NCBI GenBank assembly: GCA_002371265.1
Contig: DFGT01000003.1
Coordinates: forward strand, 69,072-133,071
Direction: 5' to 3'
Length of the DNA: 64,000 nt
DNA from: Bacteroidales bacterium UBA3743
GTDB taxonomy: Bacteria; Bacteroidota; Bacteroidia; Bacteroidales; Paludibacteraceae
In this document: positions 8,594-16,769 of the stretch, one piece after another
How positions within the stretch are numbered: the stretch's first letter is position 1
How the letters are laid out: every line of letters begins with the position of its first letter
The notes under the pieces: generated by a model
Told to the model about the DNA's origin: nothing
What the model saw: the letters and a program-made list of their open reading frames with translations, nothing else
The model's database searches: none
Made by a program: the position numbers and the translations under genes

Positions 8594-10045
8594 TTAACCG
8601 ACGCTTCCTTCCAACGATATGCTCAAAAGGTTTTTAGCTTCTACAGCAAATTCCATTGGCAGTTTGCTGATCACCTCTTTTGCGTATCCTCCAACGATTA
8701 GAGCGATTGCGTCTTCTGTTTTAATTCCTCTCTGGTTGCAGTAGAACACTTGGTCTTCACTGATTTTTGATGTTGTCGCTTCGTGCTCCACAATGGCAGT
8801 CTCATTTCTCACCTCCATGTATGGGAATGTGTGAGCTCCACATTTGTCGCCAAGTAAAAGGCTGTCACACTGTGAGTAGTTTCTTGCGTTTGAAGCATTT
8901 TCCACAACCTTCACCAAACCACGGTAGCTGTTTTGGCTGTGTCCGGCTGAGATACCCTTCGACACGATGTGAGAGTGGGTGTTCTTGCCGATGTGTATCA
9001 TCTTTGTACCTGTGTCTGCCTGCTGGTAGTTGTTAGTGACGGCAACAGAATAGAATTCGCCGACTGAATTGTCGCCAAGCAACACACAGCTTGGATATTT
9101 CCATGTGATTGCGCTACCTGTCTCCACCTGTGTCCACGACACTTTTGATCCGTTGCCTTTGCATAATGCTCGTTTGGTCACAAAATTGTAGATGCCACCT
9201 TTGCCGTCTTTGTCGCCCGGATACCAGTTTTGCACCGTCGAATATTTGATTTCTGAATGTTCCATTGCCACAAGCTCAACGATTGCAGCGTGGAGCTGGT
9301 TCTCGTCGCGCATAGGAGCGGAGCATCCTTCAAGGTATGAGACGTAGCTGTCGTCGTCTACAACGATCAGAGTACGCTCAAACTGACCTGAACCTTTTGC
9401 GTTGATTCGGAAATATGTGGAAAGCTCCATCGGACAACGTACGCCCTTAGGTATGTATACGAATGTTCCGTCGCTGAACACAGCTGAGTTGAGAGCCGCA
9501 TAGAAATTGTCGGTGTGGCTTACCACAGAACCGAGATATTTGCGTACAAGTTCTGGATAGTTGTGTACTGCCTCTCCGATCGAACAGAAGATGATGCCAA
9601 GTTCAGCCAGGGCCTCTTGTTGAGTAGTCTTGACAGAGACGCTGTCCATCACCGCGTCGACAGCCATTCCAGCTAAAGCTTTCTGCTCATGAAGAGGAAT
9701 TCCGAGTTTGTCGAATGTTTTAAGTAGCTCAGGGTCGATTTCCTTGTTTTCACTTCCTTCTACTTCTGCTTTTGGGGCAGCGTAGTAGTAAATGTCTTGA
9801 AAATCAATTTCTGGAATTGAGAGATGGGGCCAAGTTGGCACAGTAAGAGTCTGCCAATGGCGAAATGCTTCAAGTCTGAATTCAAGAAGCCATTCAGGTT
9901 CGTTTTTCTTTTTCGAGATAAGACGGATGATGTCTTCGTTGAGACCTTTGGGTATGATTTCGGTCTCAATGTCTGTAGTAAATCCGTACTTGTAATCTTC
10001 GTTAGTAACTTTGTCTACTATATTATCCATAGAGTCATTTGACAT
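8594..10045 (-). CDS. sufB: Fe-S cluster assembly protein SufB
   Basis: A 483-residue SufB, the scaffold on which the nascent Fe-S cluster forms. It has the conserved NEPEWLLEFRLEAFRHW segment near the N-terminus, YIPKGVRCPMELSTYFRIN in the middle, SYLEGCSAP, and CNQRGIKTEDAIALIVGGYA near the end, all hallmarks of SufB. The ATG at 10045 is followed by another in-frame ATG at 10030 (MDNIVDKV). A minus-strand TACTTTTG -7 element at 10060-10053 would put transcription only a few bases before 10045, so the later start is possible. It is the first gene of sufBCD; no regulator such as SufR or IscR lies beside it. Confidence 0.95.
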   Translation of the reverse strand: MSNDSMDNIVDKVTNEDYKYGFTTDIETEIIPKGLNEDIIRLISKKKNEPEWLLEFRLEAFRHWQTLTVPTWPHLSIPEIDFQDIYYYAAPKAEVEGSENKEIDPELLKTFDKLGIPLHEQKALAGMAVDAVMDSVSVKTTQQEALAELGIIFCSIGEAVHNYPELVRKYLGSVVSHTDNFYAALNSAVFSDGTFVYIPKGVRCPMELSTYFRINAKGSGQFERTLIVVDDDSYVSYLEGCSAPMRDENQLHAAIVELVAMEHSEIKYSTVQNWYPGDKDGKGGIYNFVTKRALCKGNGSKVSWTQVETGSAITWKYPSCVLLGDNSVGEFYSVAVTNNYQQADTGTKMIHIGKNTHSHIVSKGISAGHSQNSYRGLVKVVENASNARNYSQCDSLLLGDKCGAHTFPYMEVRNETAIVEHEATTSKISEDQVFYCNQRGIKTEDAIALIVGGYAKEVISKLPMEFAVEAKNLLSISLEGSVG

Positions 10046-10141
10046 ATTTTTGCAAAAGTAATAAAATTAGTGGGTTAGTTTTAGGGTTAGTCAATGATTT
10101 TTTGCCAACTTTGCAATATAATCAAATAAAAAGAAGAGCTT

Positions 10142-10648
10142 ATGGAGATTGGTGTGGTTTTAGTAGTATGTTTGATTTTGGTGCTTGTCGGTCTTGTGGG
10201 AAGTGTTATTCCCGGACTTCCTGGGACACCTCTGTATCTTGTCGCGATGCTTATTGCCCGTTTTTGCGGAGACGTGGAAATGTCAAACTTGGAATTGTTT
10301 GTCATTTTTATACTTGTGGCGGCCACGTTTGCGGTTGATTTTTTCTTGCCGATGTGGACGACGAAAAAGTTTGGAGGCACAAAGGCAGGAGTCTATGGCA
10401 GTATAGTCGGACTGTTGGTCGGCTTGTTTTTGCCGTTGCCATTGCCTCTTGGCACGTCGACGATTTTTTGTATGTTCCTTGGTGCGATAATAGGAGAGTA
10501 TATAGCCGGGCAAAGCAATGAAGTGGCGGTGAAATCAGGTATGGGAAATCTTATAGGATTCATTGTTGCGACGACGGTGAAATTCGCGTTGGGTGTATAT
10601 TGTGGCTGGCGACTGATTTCATTTGGACTGGATTTGATTAAAAATTAG
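10142..10648 (+). CDS. DUF456 family membrane protein
   Basis: A 168-residue integral membrane protein with Gly-rich helices, e.g. VCLILVLVGLVGSVIPGLPG (about 9-28), typical of the DUF456 family. A conserved GLPGTP turn follows the first helix. Later segments include KFGGTKAGVYGSIVGLLVGL and ALGVYCGWRLI. The family has no established function; the glycine-zipper look suggests tightly packed helices. It is divergent from sufB, with a 96-base gap that must hold both promoters. Confidence 0.75.
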   Translation: MEIGVVLVVCLILVLVGLVGSVIPGLPGTPLYLVAMLIARFCGDVEMSNLELFVIFILVAATFAVDFFLPMWTTKKFGGTKAGVYGSIVGLLVGLFLPLPLPLGTSTIFCMFLGAIIGEYIAGQSNEVAVKSGMGNLIGFIVATTVKFALGVYCGWRLISFGLDLIKN

Positions 10649-10715
10649 ATCATTCATATAAAGAAAAATCCAATTTTTATACCTATGTTCAGAAAAATCA
10701 AAAAAAACATCTAAA

Positions 10716-11720
10716 ATGGCAAATACAAAGGGACAAGGAATAAGGCAAAGGGAAATAGATAAATGTTTGAAAAGTGAAAGAGGCTATTCTACAGCTGAAT
10801 TGATGGAAAAGTGTAATAATGAACTTCGTGTAAGGGGATATGAGGAAGTTACTTCTCGAAACACTATAACCTCAGACCTTGATGAGATAACCACTGTATA
10901 TTGTGTAGAGATAGAAAAGATTAGGATTGGAAGAAATATACGATATCGTTATGAAGATCGAAACTTCTCTATTTATAAAACGCCATTAACAGATGGCCAG
11001 AAGGAACAACTTAAGGAAATAATAGAGTCAATATCTATATATGAGGGAAGACCGCAGTCGGAATGGTTGTCTGGATTTACAGAGGAAATGAAATCCATAC
11101 TGGAAATAGACTCATGTGATAGAGAGAAAGTAGTCGGTTTCGATAATAATGAAAAATTGGTTGGACTTGAACACTTCAAACCATTGATTGATTCAATTCG
11201 ACATCGAAAAGCGGTCAGCGTAAAATACCGTAGCTTCAATAGTCCAGAAGTAGAACAAGTGGTATTCCATCCTTACTATCTTAAACAATACAATAACAGA
11301 TGGTTTATATTTGGGGAAAAGAATGACAGAACAGATCTGACAAACTATGCCTTGGATAGGATAGTTACATTATCTGAATCAGATGTGCTTTATCGTCCTA
11401 ATAATGGGAAATACGATTTTTCCACATACTTTGATGATATGGTAGGAGTTTCACGTAAAGACGGAAAGCCTGTGACAGTAAGACTTTGGATAAGTGCCTT
11501 TAGGTATCCGTATATAAAGACAAAACCCATACATAAATCACAGAAAGAGATCAAATTGAATGAAGATCGAAGTGCTGAAATTGAGCTTAATGTAATATTG
11601 AATCTTGAACTGGAATCAAGACTTCTATACTATGGACCAGAACTGAAAGTATTGGAACCTGATGCCCTGAAAAACCGTATCAAAAAAAAAATTGAAGAAA
11701 ATTTGAAAAATTATTTATAG
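10716..11720 (+). CDS. WYL-domain transcriptional regulator
   Basis: A 334-residue protein. The N-terminal part (about 1-75) looks like a winged helix-turn-helix: IRQREIDKCLK, then a helix starting YSTAELMEKC and SRNTITSDLDEI. The WYL domain lies at about 160-240 with the core FHPYYLKQYNNRWFIFGE and LDRIVTL. A C-terminal WCX-like extension (about 255-334) ends ALKNRIKKKIEENLKNYL. WYL proteins bind nucleic acids or nucleotides as ligands and often control defence loci (BrxR, CapW). Here the gene heads a run of unrecognised same-strand genes, so control of those is plausible but inferred. Confidence 0.85.
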   Translation: MANTKGQGIRQREIDKCLKSERGYSTAELMEKCNNELRVRGYEEVTSRNTITSDLDEITTVYCVEIEKIRIGRNIRYRYEDRNFSIYKTPLTDGQKEQLKEIIESISIYEGRPQSEWLSGFTEEMKSILEIDSCDREKVVGFDNNEKLVGLEHFKPLIDSIRHRKAVSVKYRSFNSPEVEQVVFHPYYLKQYNNRWFIFGEKNDRTDLTNYALDRIVTLSESDVLYRPNNGKYDFSTYFDDMVGVSRKDGKPVTVRLWISAFRYPYIKTKPIHKSQKEIKLNEDRSAEIELNVILNLELESRLLYYGPELKVLEPDALKNRIKKKIEENLKNYL

Positions 11721-11868
11721 ACGCAATTAGATTGAGCCTATCCGCAATAATTTTGCCATCAGAAACAACAAAACTTACCCTAGTTTATGCAGGGGTTCTT
11801 TGATGTCTTTTGAGACTGGAGATGAAGAGGACGGTTTTGTTATTATTAATCAGTCAAATTTTTTTTCT

Positions 11869-12420
11869 ATGAAAAAAAAAGATTTTAATGGAAGCAACGC
11901 TTCCAAGTTAGTGACAGAGATGGCAAAAGTAGCTATAAAGTCACAGGCCAAAGAGAAAGGTGCAGAGATGATCCTAAGCACAGCGGCAGGCAAAACGGTA
12001 GCAAGTACTGCATATCACGGTTGTCGTGAAGTTGTGAATTCAGTATGCAAGTCTGGGATCGGCAAGAAGGTGGTTTCTAGCATGGCATCGGGCATTGCAG
12101 GCAAGTCGTTGGCAGGAGCGGCATCTAGATCGGTGGTGTCTTCCGCTTTGAAAGGTAATGCGGTGACTGCAAGTGTGGGGATGGTGATCTCATCCGCTGG
12201 TGACACGAAAGACTATCTTGACGGTACAATCAGTGGTAAACAGTATGCCAAAAAACTTACAAGTAATGCGGCTGGTGTAGGGGGAGGCATGGCAGGCTGG
12301 GCGGCTGGAGCAGCTGTAGGATCCGCATTCGGTCCGGTAGGAACCGTTGTCGGAGGACTTATTGGTAGCTTTTTGGGTTGCAATGGTGCTTCTAGTGCAA
12401 CCAAGAGTATTCTTGATTGA
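11869..12420 (+). CDS. Hypothetical protein with glycine-zipper membrane region
   Basis: Not recognised. From the ATG at 11869 it has 183 residues; an in-frame ATG at 11800 would add 23 acidic residues. The N-terminal half is Ala/Lys/Ser-rich and helical (KLVTEMAKVAIKSQAKEKGA). The C-terminal half is a striking Gly/Ala zipper (AAGVGGGMAGWAAGAAVGSA, then GPVGTVVGGLIGSFLGCNGA) of the kind that inserts into or spans membranes. Similar zippers occur in colicin-like, holin-like and Gly-zipper 2TM proteins. It sits between the WYL regulator and small unknown genes. The start is uncertain. Confidence 0.6.
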   Translation: MKKKDFNGSNASKLVTEMAKVAIKSQAKEKGAEMILSTAAGKTVASTAYHGCREVVNSVCKSGIGKKVVSSMASGIAGKSLAGAASRSVVSSALKGNAVTASVGMVISSAGDTKDYLDGTISGKQYAKKLTSNAAGVGGGMAGWAAGAAVGSAFGPVGTVVGGLIGSFLGCNGASSATKSILD

Positions 12421-12455
12421 TGCTTAGTCATTAATGTTTTAATTGTTTAGTCTTA

Positions 12456-12824
12456 ATGCTGAGAAATTTATTCTCCAAGTTTGCTTGGAAATTAAATGGA
12501 TTAAGTCATTTTGACAGTACAAAGTCCTCTTGGAATCCACATCTGAAGATTTTTTTCAATGTGTGTATTGTGAATTCAAACGCAGTAAGGATTCTACTCT
12601 ATGTTAAAGATGTTTTGGATGTGATGCATCAGAGAATTACGGTTGATCGTTTTCTGAGAAAGACATTTGCTCTATTTACATTTTTGACAGCTTCGATTAT
12701 TGGATGGAAAATAGGATATGGCTACGTACAAGAATTTTCTATATTGCCATCATTAGTTGCAAGCATATTTATGGGTAATGTGGCAGATTTTTATGTGAAA
12801 CGTTACCTATTCACTATTAATTAA
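12456..12824 (+). CDS. Hypothetical small membrane protein
   Basis: Not recognised. This 122-residue protein has a basic N-terminal third, then one or two hydrophobic helices (FALFTFLTASIIGWKIGYGY at about 71-90, and ILPSLVASIFMGNVADFYV after it). It is 35 bases downstream of the glycine-zipper gene and 15 bases upstream of the acidic gene, so the set is probably co-transcribed. Its alternative reading frames carry nothing convincing. Confidence 0.5.
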   Translation: MLRNLFSKFAWKLNGLSHFDSTKSSWNPHLKIFFNVCIVNSNAVRILLYVKDVLDVMHQRITVDRFLRKTFALFTFLTASIIGWKIGYGYVQEFSILPSLVASIFMGNVADFYVKRYLFTIN

Positions 12825-12839
12825 CTAAACATAAACATT

Positions 12840-13202
12840 ATGAGAATAAAAGTATTAAAAAAAATCTTATACAAGATCTGTTGTGAGGGTTATGCCGATT
12901 GGGAAGTCAATTTCTGTGATGAAGAAGGGGACAGTTACACTGTGAACCACATCTATGTAGATGACGATGGTGACGTATGCCTAGAGTCAACAGACGCGGA
13001 GTATGACACTTACGATTTTACAGCTGCGAATATCCTTGGACGTTTGAAGAACTATGATCCAGACGGATATGTGTACTTCTTGGAAGAAGACGAGGACGAG
13101 GATACCTATGCTTGTGATATTGAATGCCATTGGTATACTGATTACGACGAGGATGGAGATGAAATTCTATACATTGATTGTCATGGAATGGATGATGATT
13201 GA
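12840..13202 (+). CDS. Hypothetical strongly acidic small protein
   Basis: Not recognised. Of 120 residues, 37 are Asp or Glu (31 percent), clustered in DDDGDV, EEDEDEDTY and DYDEDGDE runs with several aromatic residues and Cys between them. The first 15 residues are basic and hydrophobic (MRIKVLKKILYKICC). Such acidic proteins are sometimes DNA mimics, immunity proteins or calcium binders, but nothing here decides. It is followed by two hairpins (13266-13317) that probably end the transcript. Confidence 0.55.
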   Translation: MRIKVLKKILYKICCEGYADWEVNFCDEEGDSYTVNHIYVDDDGDVCLESTDAEYDTYDFTAANILGRLKNYDPDGYVYFLEEDEDEDTYACDIECHWYTDYDEDGDEILYIDCHGMDDD

Positions 13203-13265
13203 CGAGGCGAGCGGAGAGTATGGTAGTCTGACATGTCGGATTACATATTGTCAAAGTGAATAAGT

Positions 13266-13317
13266 CCTGGAAAATCCAGGCAGCCATTGTGATATGCCTA
13301 TGTGGCTATCACAATGG
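13266..13317 (+). terminator. Double hairpin after the acidic-protein gene
   Basis: Two stems follow one another: CCTGG-aaaat-CCAGG (13266-13280), then CCATTGTGATA/TATCACAATGG (13284-13294 and 13307-13317) with an inner GCC/GGC. The second ends in AATTTTATAAATT, a weak T-run, so termination may be partial. Confidence 0.5.
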
Positions 13318-13348
13318 AATTTTATAAATTCTCTTAAAAAATAAAAAA

Positions 13349-13987
13349 ATGAGAAATTTAAATACAAAACCAACAGAGCTGACAACGTCTAAGATGTCTG
13401 CGGCAGTGGAGTGGATATACGAAGAAGTTCAGGAAGGAGCTATTGAGATGGCAAGAAACTATAGCAACGAAGACGGAACTTTGAGTGAAAAGGTTAACAG
13501 GTTGATCCGAAACCAGAAACTAAAGGCGGCATCCTCAGGATTCATTTCTGGATTGGGAGGTCTTGCGACAACATTGGCATTATTGCCTGCCAATGTGGCA
13601 AGTGTGCTATATTTCCAGATTAAGATGGTCATGTCAATCGCTGTCATGTGTGGTTACGATGTGAAGGACGACAGAGTTAAGACTCTTATCCTGCAGTGCA
13701 TGGCATGCAGCTCAGCGGCAGACGTGCTAAAAGCAATGGGTGTAGAAGGCTGCAAACGTATTACACAGGCAATGATTTGCAAAATACCAAGAGCCTGGCT
13801 GTCTTCCATCAACAGGGCACTAGGGGTAAAACTAATTACTAAGTTCAGTTCGAAGGGTGCGGTAGTCTTAGGCAAGGCAGTTCCACTTGTTGGTGGTTTG
13901 ATTGGAGGGTCAATTGACGCCTACACAACAAACAAAATTGGAAATGTGGCTAGAGAATTGTTTGTATATGAGGAGGTCTTGGTATGA
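13349..13987 (+). CDS. EcsC family protein
   Basis: A 212-residue protein resembling the EcsC family (named after a Bacillus ABC-exporter-linked protein, function unknown). It shows a helical N-terminus, then a central Gly/Ala-rich hydrophobic span (SSGFISGLGGLATTLALLP then ASVLYFQIKMVMSIAVMCGY). A C-terminal hydrophobic stretch (GAVVLGKAVPLVGGLIGGSI) is followed by a DAYTTNKIGNVARE helix typical of the family. EcsC-like proteins are often found near membranes and stress genes. With the glycine-zipper gene upstream, it makes this cluster rich in membrane-active proteins. Confidence 0.7.
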   Translation: MRNLNTKPTELTTSKMSAAVEWIYEEVQEGAIEMARNYSNEDGTLSEKVNRLIRNQKLKAASSGFISGLGGLATTLALLPANVASVLYFQIKMVMSIAVMCGYDVKDDRVKTLILQCMACSSAADVLKAMGVEGCKRITQAMICKIPRAWLSSINRALGVKLITKFSSKGAVVLGKAVPLVGGLIGGSIDAYTTNKIGNVARELFVYEEVLV

Positions 13988-14042
13988 TCTAAATCATCTG
14001 TTTGTGCGATTAAAATAATATAAAATTTTAAATTTAAGAAAA

Positions 14043-14219
14043 ATGAACAACTGGCAGAAATTTGGTTTGTGTGGAGTTGCAATTTCATTGACAATTGCTG
14101 CAGTAAACACTTCAAAAGAAGAGTGGAAATCAATAGGAGAAGCGACAAAGAAAGCTTGGCCTAAAATTTTCAAGGTAGGAAATGTCCTTTTGGGTGATGA
14201 TGGTAGTCGGAACTCATAG
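14043..14219 (+). CDS. Hypothetical 58-residue protein
   Basis: A short ORF, MNNWQKFGLCGVAISLTIAA at its start, with one possible signal or membrane segment (residues 7-20). A basic/acidic helix (TSKEEWKSIGEATKKAWPKI) and a short tail follow. A purine-rich stretch (TTTAAGAAAA) precedes the ATG, and a good terminator follows 12 bases after the stop. These features make it more credible than random, but there is no homology evidence. It is probably the last gene of the EcsC transcript. Confidence 0.45.
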   Translation: MNNWQKFGLCGVAISLTIAAVNTSKEEWKSIGEATKKAWPKIFKVGNVLLGDDGSRNS

Positions 14220-14231
14220 AACATTCTATAG

Positions 14232-14271
14232 CAGAGAGATGTTGTTGCCTGGCGAACAACAACGCTCTCTG
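14232..14271 (+). terminator. Terminator after the 58-residue ORF
   Basis: Outer stem CAGAGAG/CTCTCTG with an inner GTTGTTG/CAACAAC stem, then GTTTTCTTAA. It separates the EcsC cluster from the kinase-like gene. Confidence 0.65.
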
Positions 14272-14355
14272 TTTTCTTAATGACAAACGAAAAAGAATGT
14301 TGAATAATTTGCTCATTTAATTTAATTATTAATTTTGTAAAAAAGAGAATATAAT

Positions 14356-16515
14356 ATGGATAGTAGTTGGAATTTCATATCAGAATCATCAGATTTAGAA
14401 TTACGTGTATTAAAAACAGCATTGGAAGAATCTAAACAATATTTTGTATCATGTGGTATGAAACATATATTTGACAATGCATTTAATGCTGAATATGTGC
14501 TTGAATCTTTATTTGAAAAAATGAATTTGGCCACTAATGTAACATATCTCGATTTTCTAAAACAACTTCTTTCAACTAAGGAAGAAAATAGCGGTATTGA
14601 TGTAGAAAATCGTGTTATAGCAAATCTTTTCTATGTATATATTTCTACACTTGATTCTGAGTGGCGATCAAAATTTATGTCAACTTTCGAATTTTTGGGA
14701 GGTCCTGAAATGACATTCAAACAGGAAATTCTAAGACGTCTAACTTCATCTGATATTTTTAGGTCAGTTGCTCCGTATTTATTGTTGACTTTTTATTTGA
14801 AAGAAGGAAAAGAAATTGTGACTGATTCTAGGTCCTTAGCGATATCATCTTTAAAGAGCATAAGTACTTTAGCAAAATGGCATGCTTCATTATTTGTTCC
14901 AAATGTTGCAAATGTTGCATTGGAAATGGCATTGTATTATAAAGTGTTAAAAAGCCTCTCATCTGAAAGTGATAAATTCATCTTGCCACCACCTGTTGCG
15001 GTGGCAATAATATATTTGCATACTAATTGCAATAGCAGGATAAATTCAGAAGCCTCTGCTGCCGAATATGTTGACTGTCTTATTCGATTTAACAAAGTTT
15101 TTGACACTAATAATGAGGCAATACTCTCAATCATGTTTTCTTTGATAGAAGATAAACTCGAAAATGACGAGTATGGATTGGAATTATGCAACCTAGTTTG
15201 TACTACCCTTAAGGATAAAAAATTAGAAATTCCAAAAAGAATCAAGAATCAACTACACAACTTTAGGGATTATTTAATATACAGTCTAATGAGTAGATTG
15301 AATATTATTACAGATGATCAGAAAGGAAAATATGATTGTTTTAACACGATTTACAGTGATCTTGAAAAAAATGCATTATTTTATGATTATGAGTTCCCAT
15401 ATTTAAGCGTCTCCGATAATTTCTATTATTATAAAAAGGACTATAGCTCAATATATATAGTTGCAGACTTCCTGTATTTGGCCTCGAAAGGAATAAATCC
15501 TTTTCTCCATATAAAAGATAAATTTGATGAAGATGAATTTTATATTATATGTTATGATAGCAAATCTCGAAAAATCATAGAAAAACCAGATGTGGAATAT
15601 TATGATTTTACACATGGATACAATGAATTCAATGAATCGATATCTGAAATTGTGAATACCCCATTGTCAAAACATTTTTCCGATGAAGATGAAGATTCTA
15701 TATCGGAATTTATGAATATGATAATTAATGGAGATATAAGCGAGCTTGAAAAAATTAGTTCTTTATTAAAAATTAAGACTTCAGATAAGGATTCTAAAGT
15801 ATTAAGTAAGATATCTCCTGTTTTTGATGCAATAGTATTGTTTAGAAAAAGAAATGCTGCTATAAGTAACATGGCTCATACATTGCGTCATGGATTTGCT
15901 CCTAGAATAAAAGATATAAAACGATATATTATAGAAACTACAAAAGGGAAAAAAGAAAAAGAAGAGTTGCTAAACAAGGTGCATTATATAGGAGAAGGAT
16001 GGGGTTCTTTAATTGAGTTAATAGACTCTTCTTTTTCTTTAAGGGAGGAAAATTTAACCAATATGTTGGAGCAGATAAAAAAAGAGTATAAAACAGATTC
16101 ATTTCAAATTCAGTTTGTATCTGATGAAGAATATTGTGTTAATGTTACAGATTCATTCAAACATGCTGTTCTAATTAATATTCTTGATAATGCCAAGAAA
16201 CATGCATTTGCAACAAATGCAAATAAGAATAAAAATATAGTCAAATTTGAAATCTTGCCAGATCAGAAAAAAGAAAATGAAATACTGCTAAGAATTTCTA
16301 ATAATGGAATTCCTTTTACGGGAAATACTCAAGATGTTTTTGACTTTAAAATCAAATATGGAGAAACGGGAAACACAGGAGAGGGTTTGTATTATGCAAA
16401 ACAAAATTTGCTTCTATGTAATAGTGATATAAAGATGTGTTCATATCCAGAAAAGGAGTTTTGCGTTGTATTTGAAATCAAATTAAATCGAGTTTATCAT
16501 GAAAACGGAGAATAA
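14356..16515 (+). CDS. Large soluble histidine-kinase-like protein (GHKL ATPase at C-terminus)
   Basis: A 719-residue protein. The C-terminal 130 residues form a GHKL ATPase: N-box NILDNAKKHAF (608-618), a G1-like ISNNGIPF (647-654), and a G2-like GNTGEGLYYAKQNL (672-685). A possible phospho-acceptor helix, ISNMAHTLRHGFAPRI (503-518, His508 or His512), lies ahead of it, as in sensor kinases. Residues 1-480 are helical and AT-rich in sequence, match no sensor domain I know, and contain no clear membrane segment, so this is a cytoplasmic protein. The receiver-domain gene lies 246 bases downstream on the same strand, suggesting a two-component pair. Its DNA is more AT-rich than the flanking housekeeping genes. 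Confidence 0.7.
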   Translation: MDSSWNFISESSDLELRVLKTALEESKQYFVSCGMKHIFDNAFNAEYVLESLFEKMNLATNVTYLDFLKQLLSTKEENSGIDVENRVIANLFYVYISTLDSEWRSKFMSTFEFLGGPEMTFKQEILRRLTSSDIFRSVAPYLLLTFYLKEGKEIVTDSRSLAISSLKSISTLAKWHASLFVPNVANVALEMALYYKVLKSLSSESDKFILPPPVAVAIIYLHTNCNSRINSEASAAEYVDCLIRFNKVFDTNNEAILSIMFSLIEDKLENDEYGLELCNLVCTTLKDKKLEIPKRIKNQLHNFRDYLIYSLMSRLNIITDDQKGKYDCFNTIYSDLEKNALFYDYEFPYLSVSDNFYYYKKDYSSIYIVADFLYLASKGINPFLHIKDKFDEDEFYIICYDSKSRKIIEKPDVEYYDFTHGYNEFNESISEIVNTPLSKHFSDEDEDSISEFMNMIINGDISELEKISSLLKIKTSDKDSKVLSKISPVFDAIVLFRKRNAAISNMAHTLRHGFAPRIKDIKRYIIETTKGKKEKEELLNKVHYIGEGWGSLIELIDSSFSLREENLTNMLEQIKKEYKTDSFQIQFVSDEEYCVNVTDSFKHAVLINILDNAKKHAFATNANKNKNIVKFEILPDQKKENEILLRISNNGIPFTGNTQDVFDFKIKYGETGNTGEGLYYAKQNLLLCNSDIKMCSYPEKEFCVVFEIKLNRVYHENGE

Positions 16516-16628
16516 TTAATATCATTTATTAGTTGCTATTCTGGACATTGCTTATACTCTAAAATGGTGTTTGTCAGTTCCGTCCTAAGATAGCTGCACC
16601 CGAGAGAAAGCTTGCTATTTGATTAGTA

Positions 16629-16769
16629 TTGTTTGCTGGGATAGCTCTGTGGGAATATTTTATTTATGGGAAAATTAAGTTTCAATATAATTTGTCTATT
16701 TTTGTAAATGTTGCAAGTACTATTGCAATATACTTACAGGACGTAAAATTTAGAAAGCAATATGTATAA
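16629..16769 (+). pseudogene. Possible remnant ORF with a membrane segment, overlapping the receiver gene start
   Basis: After a stop at 16620 an open frame of 47 codons reads LFAGIALWEYFIYGKIKF, then VNVASTIAIYLQDVKFRKQY, and ends at 16767-16769, eight bases into the next gene. It has no ATG (first possible start TTG 16629). The composition resembles the end of a two-helix membrane protein. It may be the decayed 3' end of a small gene once placed between kinase and receiver, or a chance open frame. Confidence 0.25.

Noticed and set aside
13054..13263. Alternative-frame open frame of 69 codons over the acidic gene
   Set aside because: It overlaps the stronger 120-residue frame, which has better spacing to its neighbours and a start close to the previous stop.
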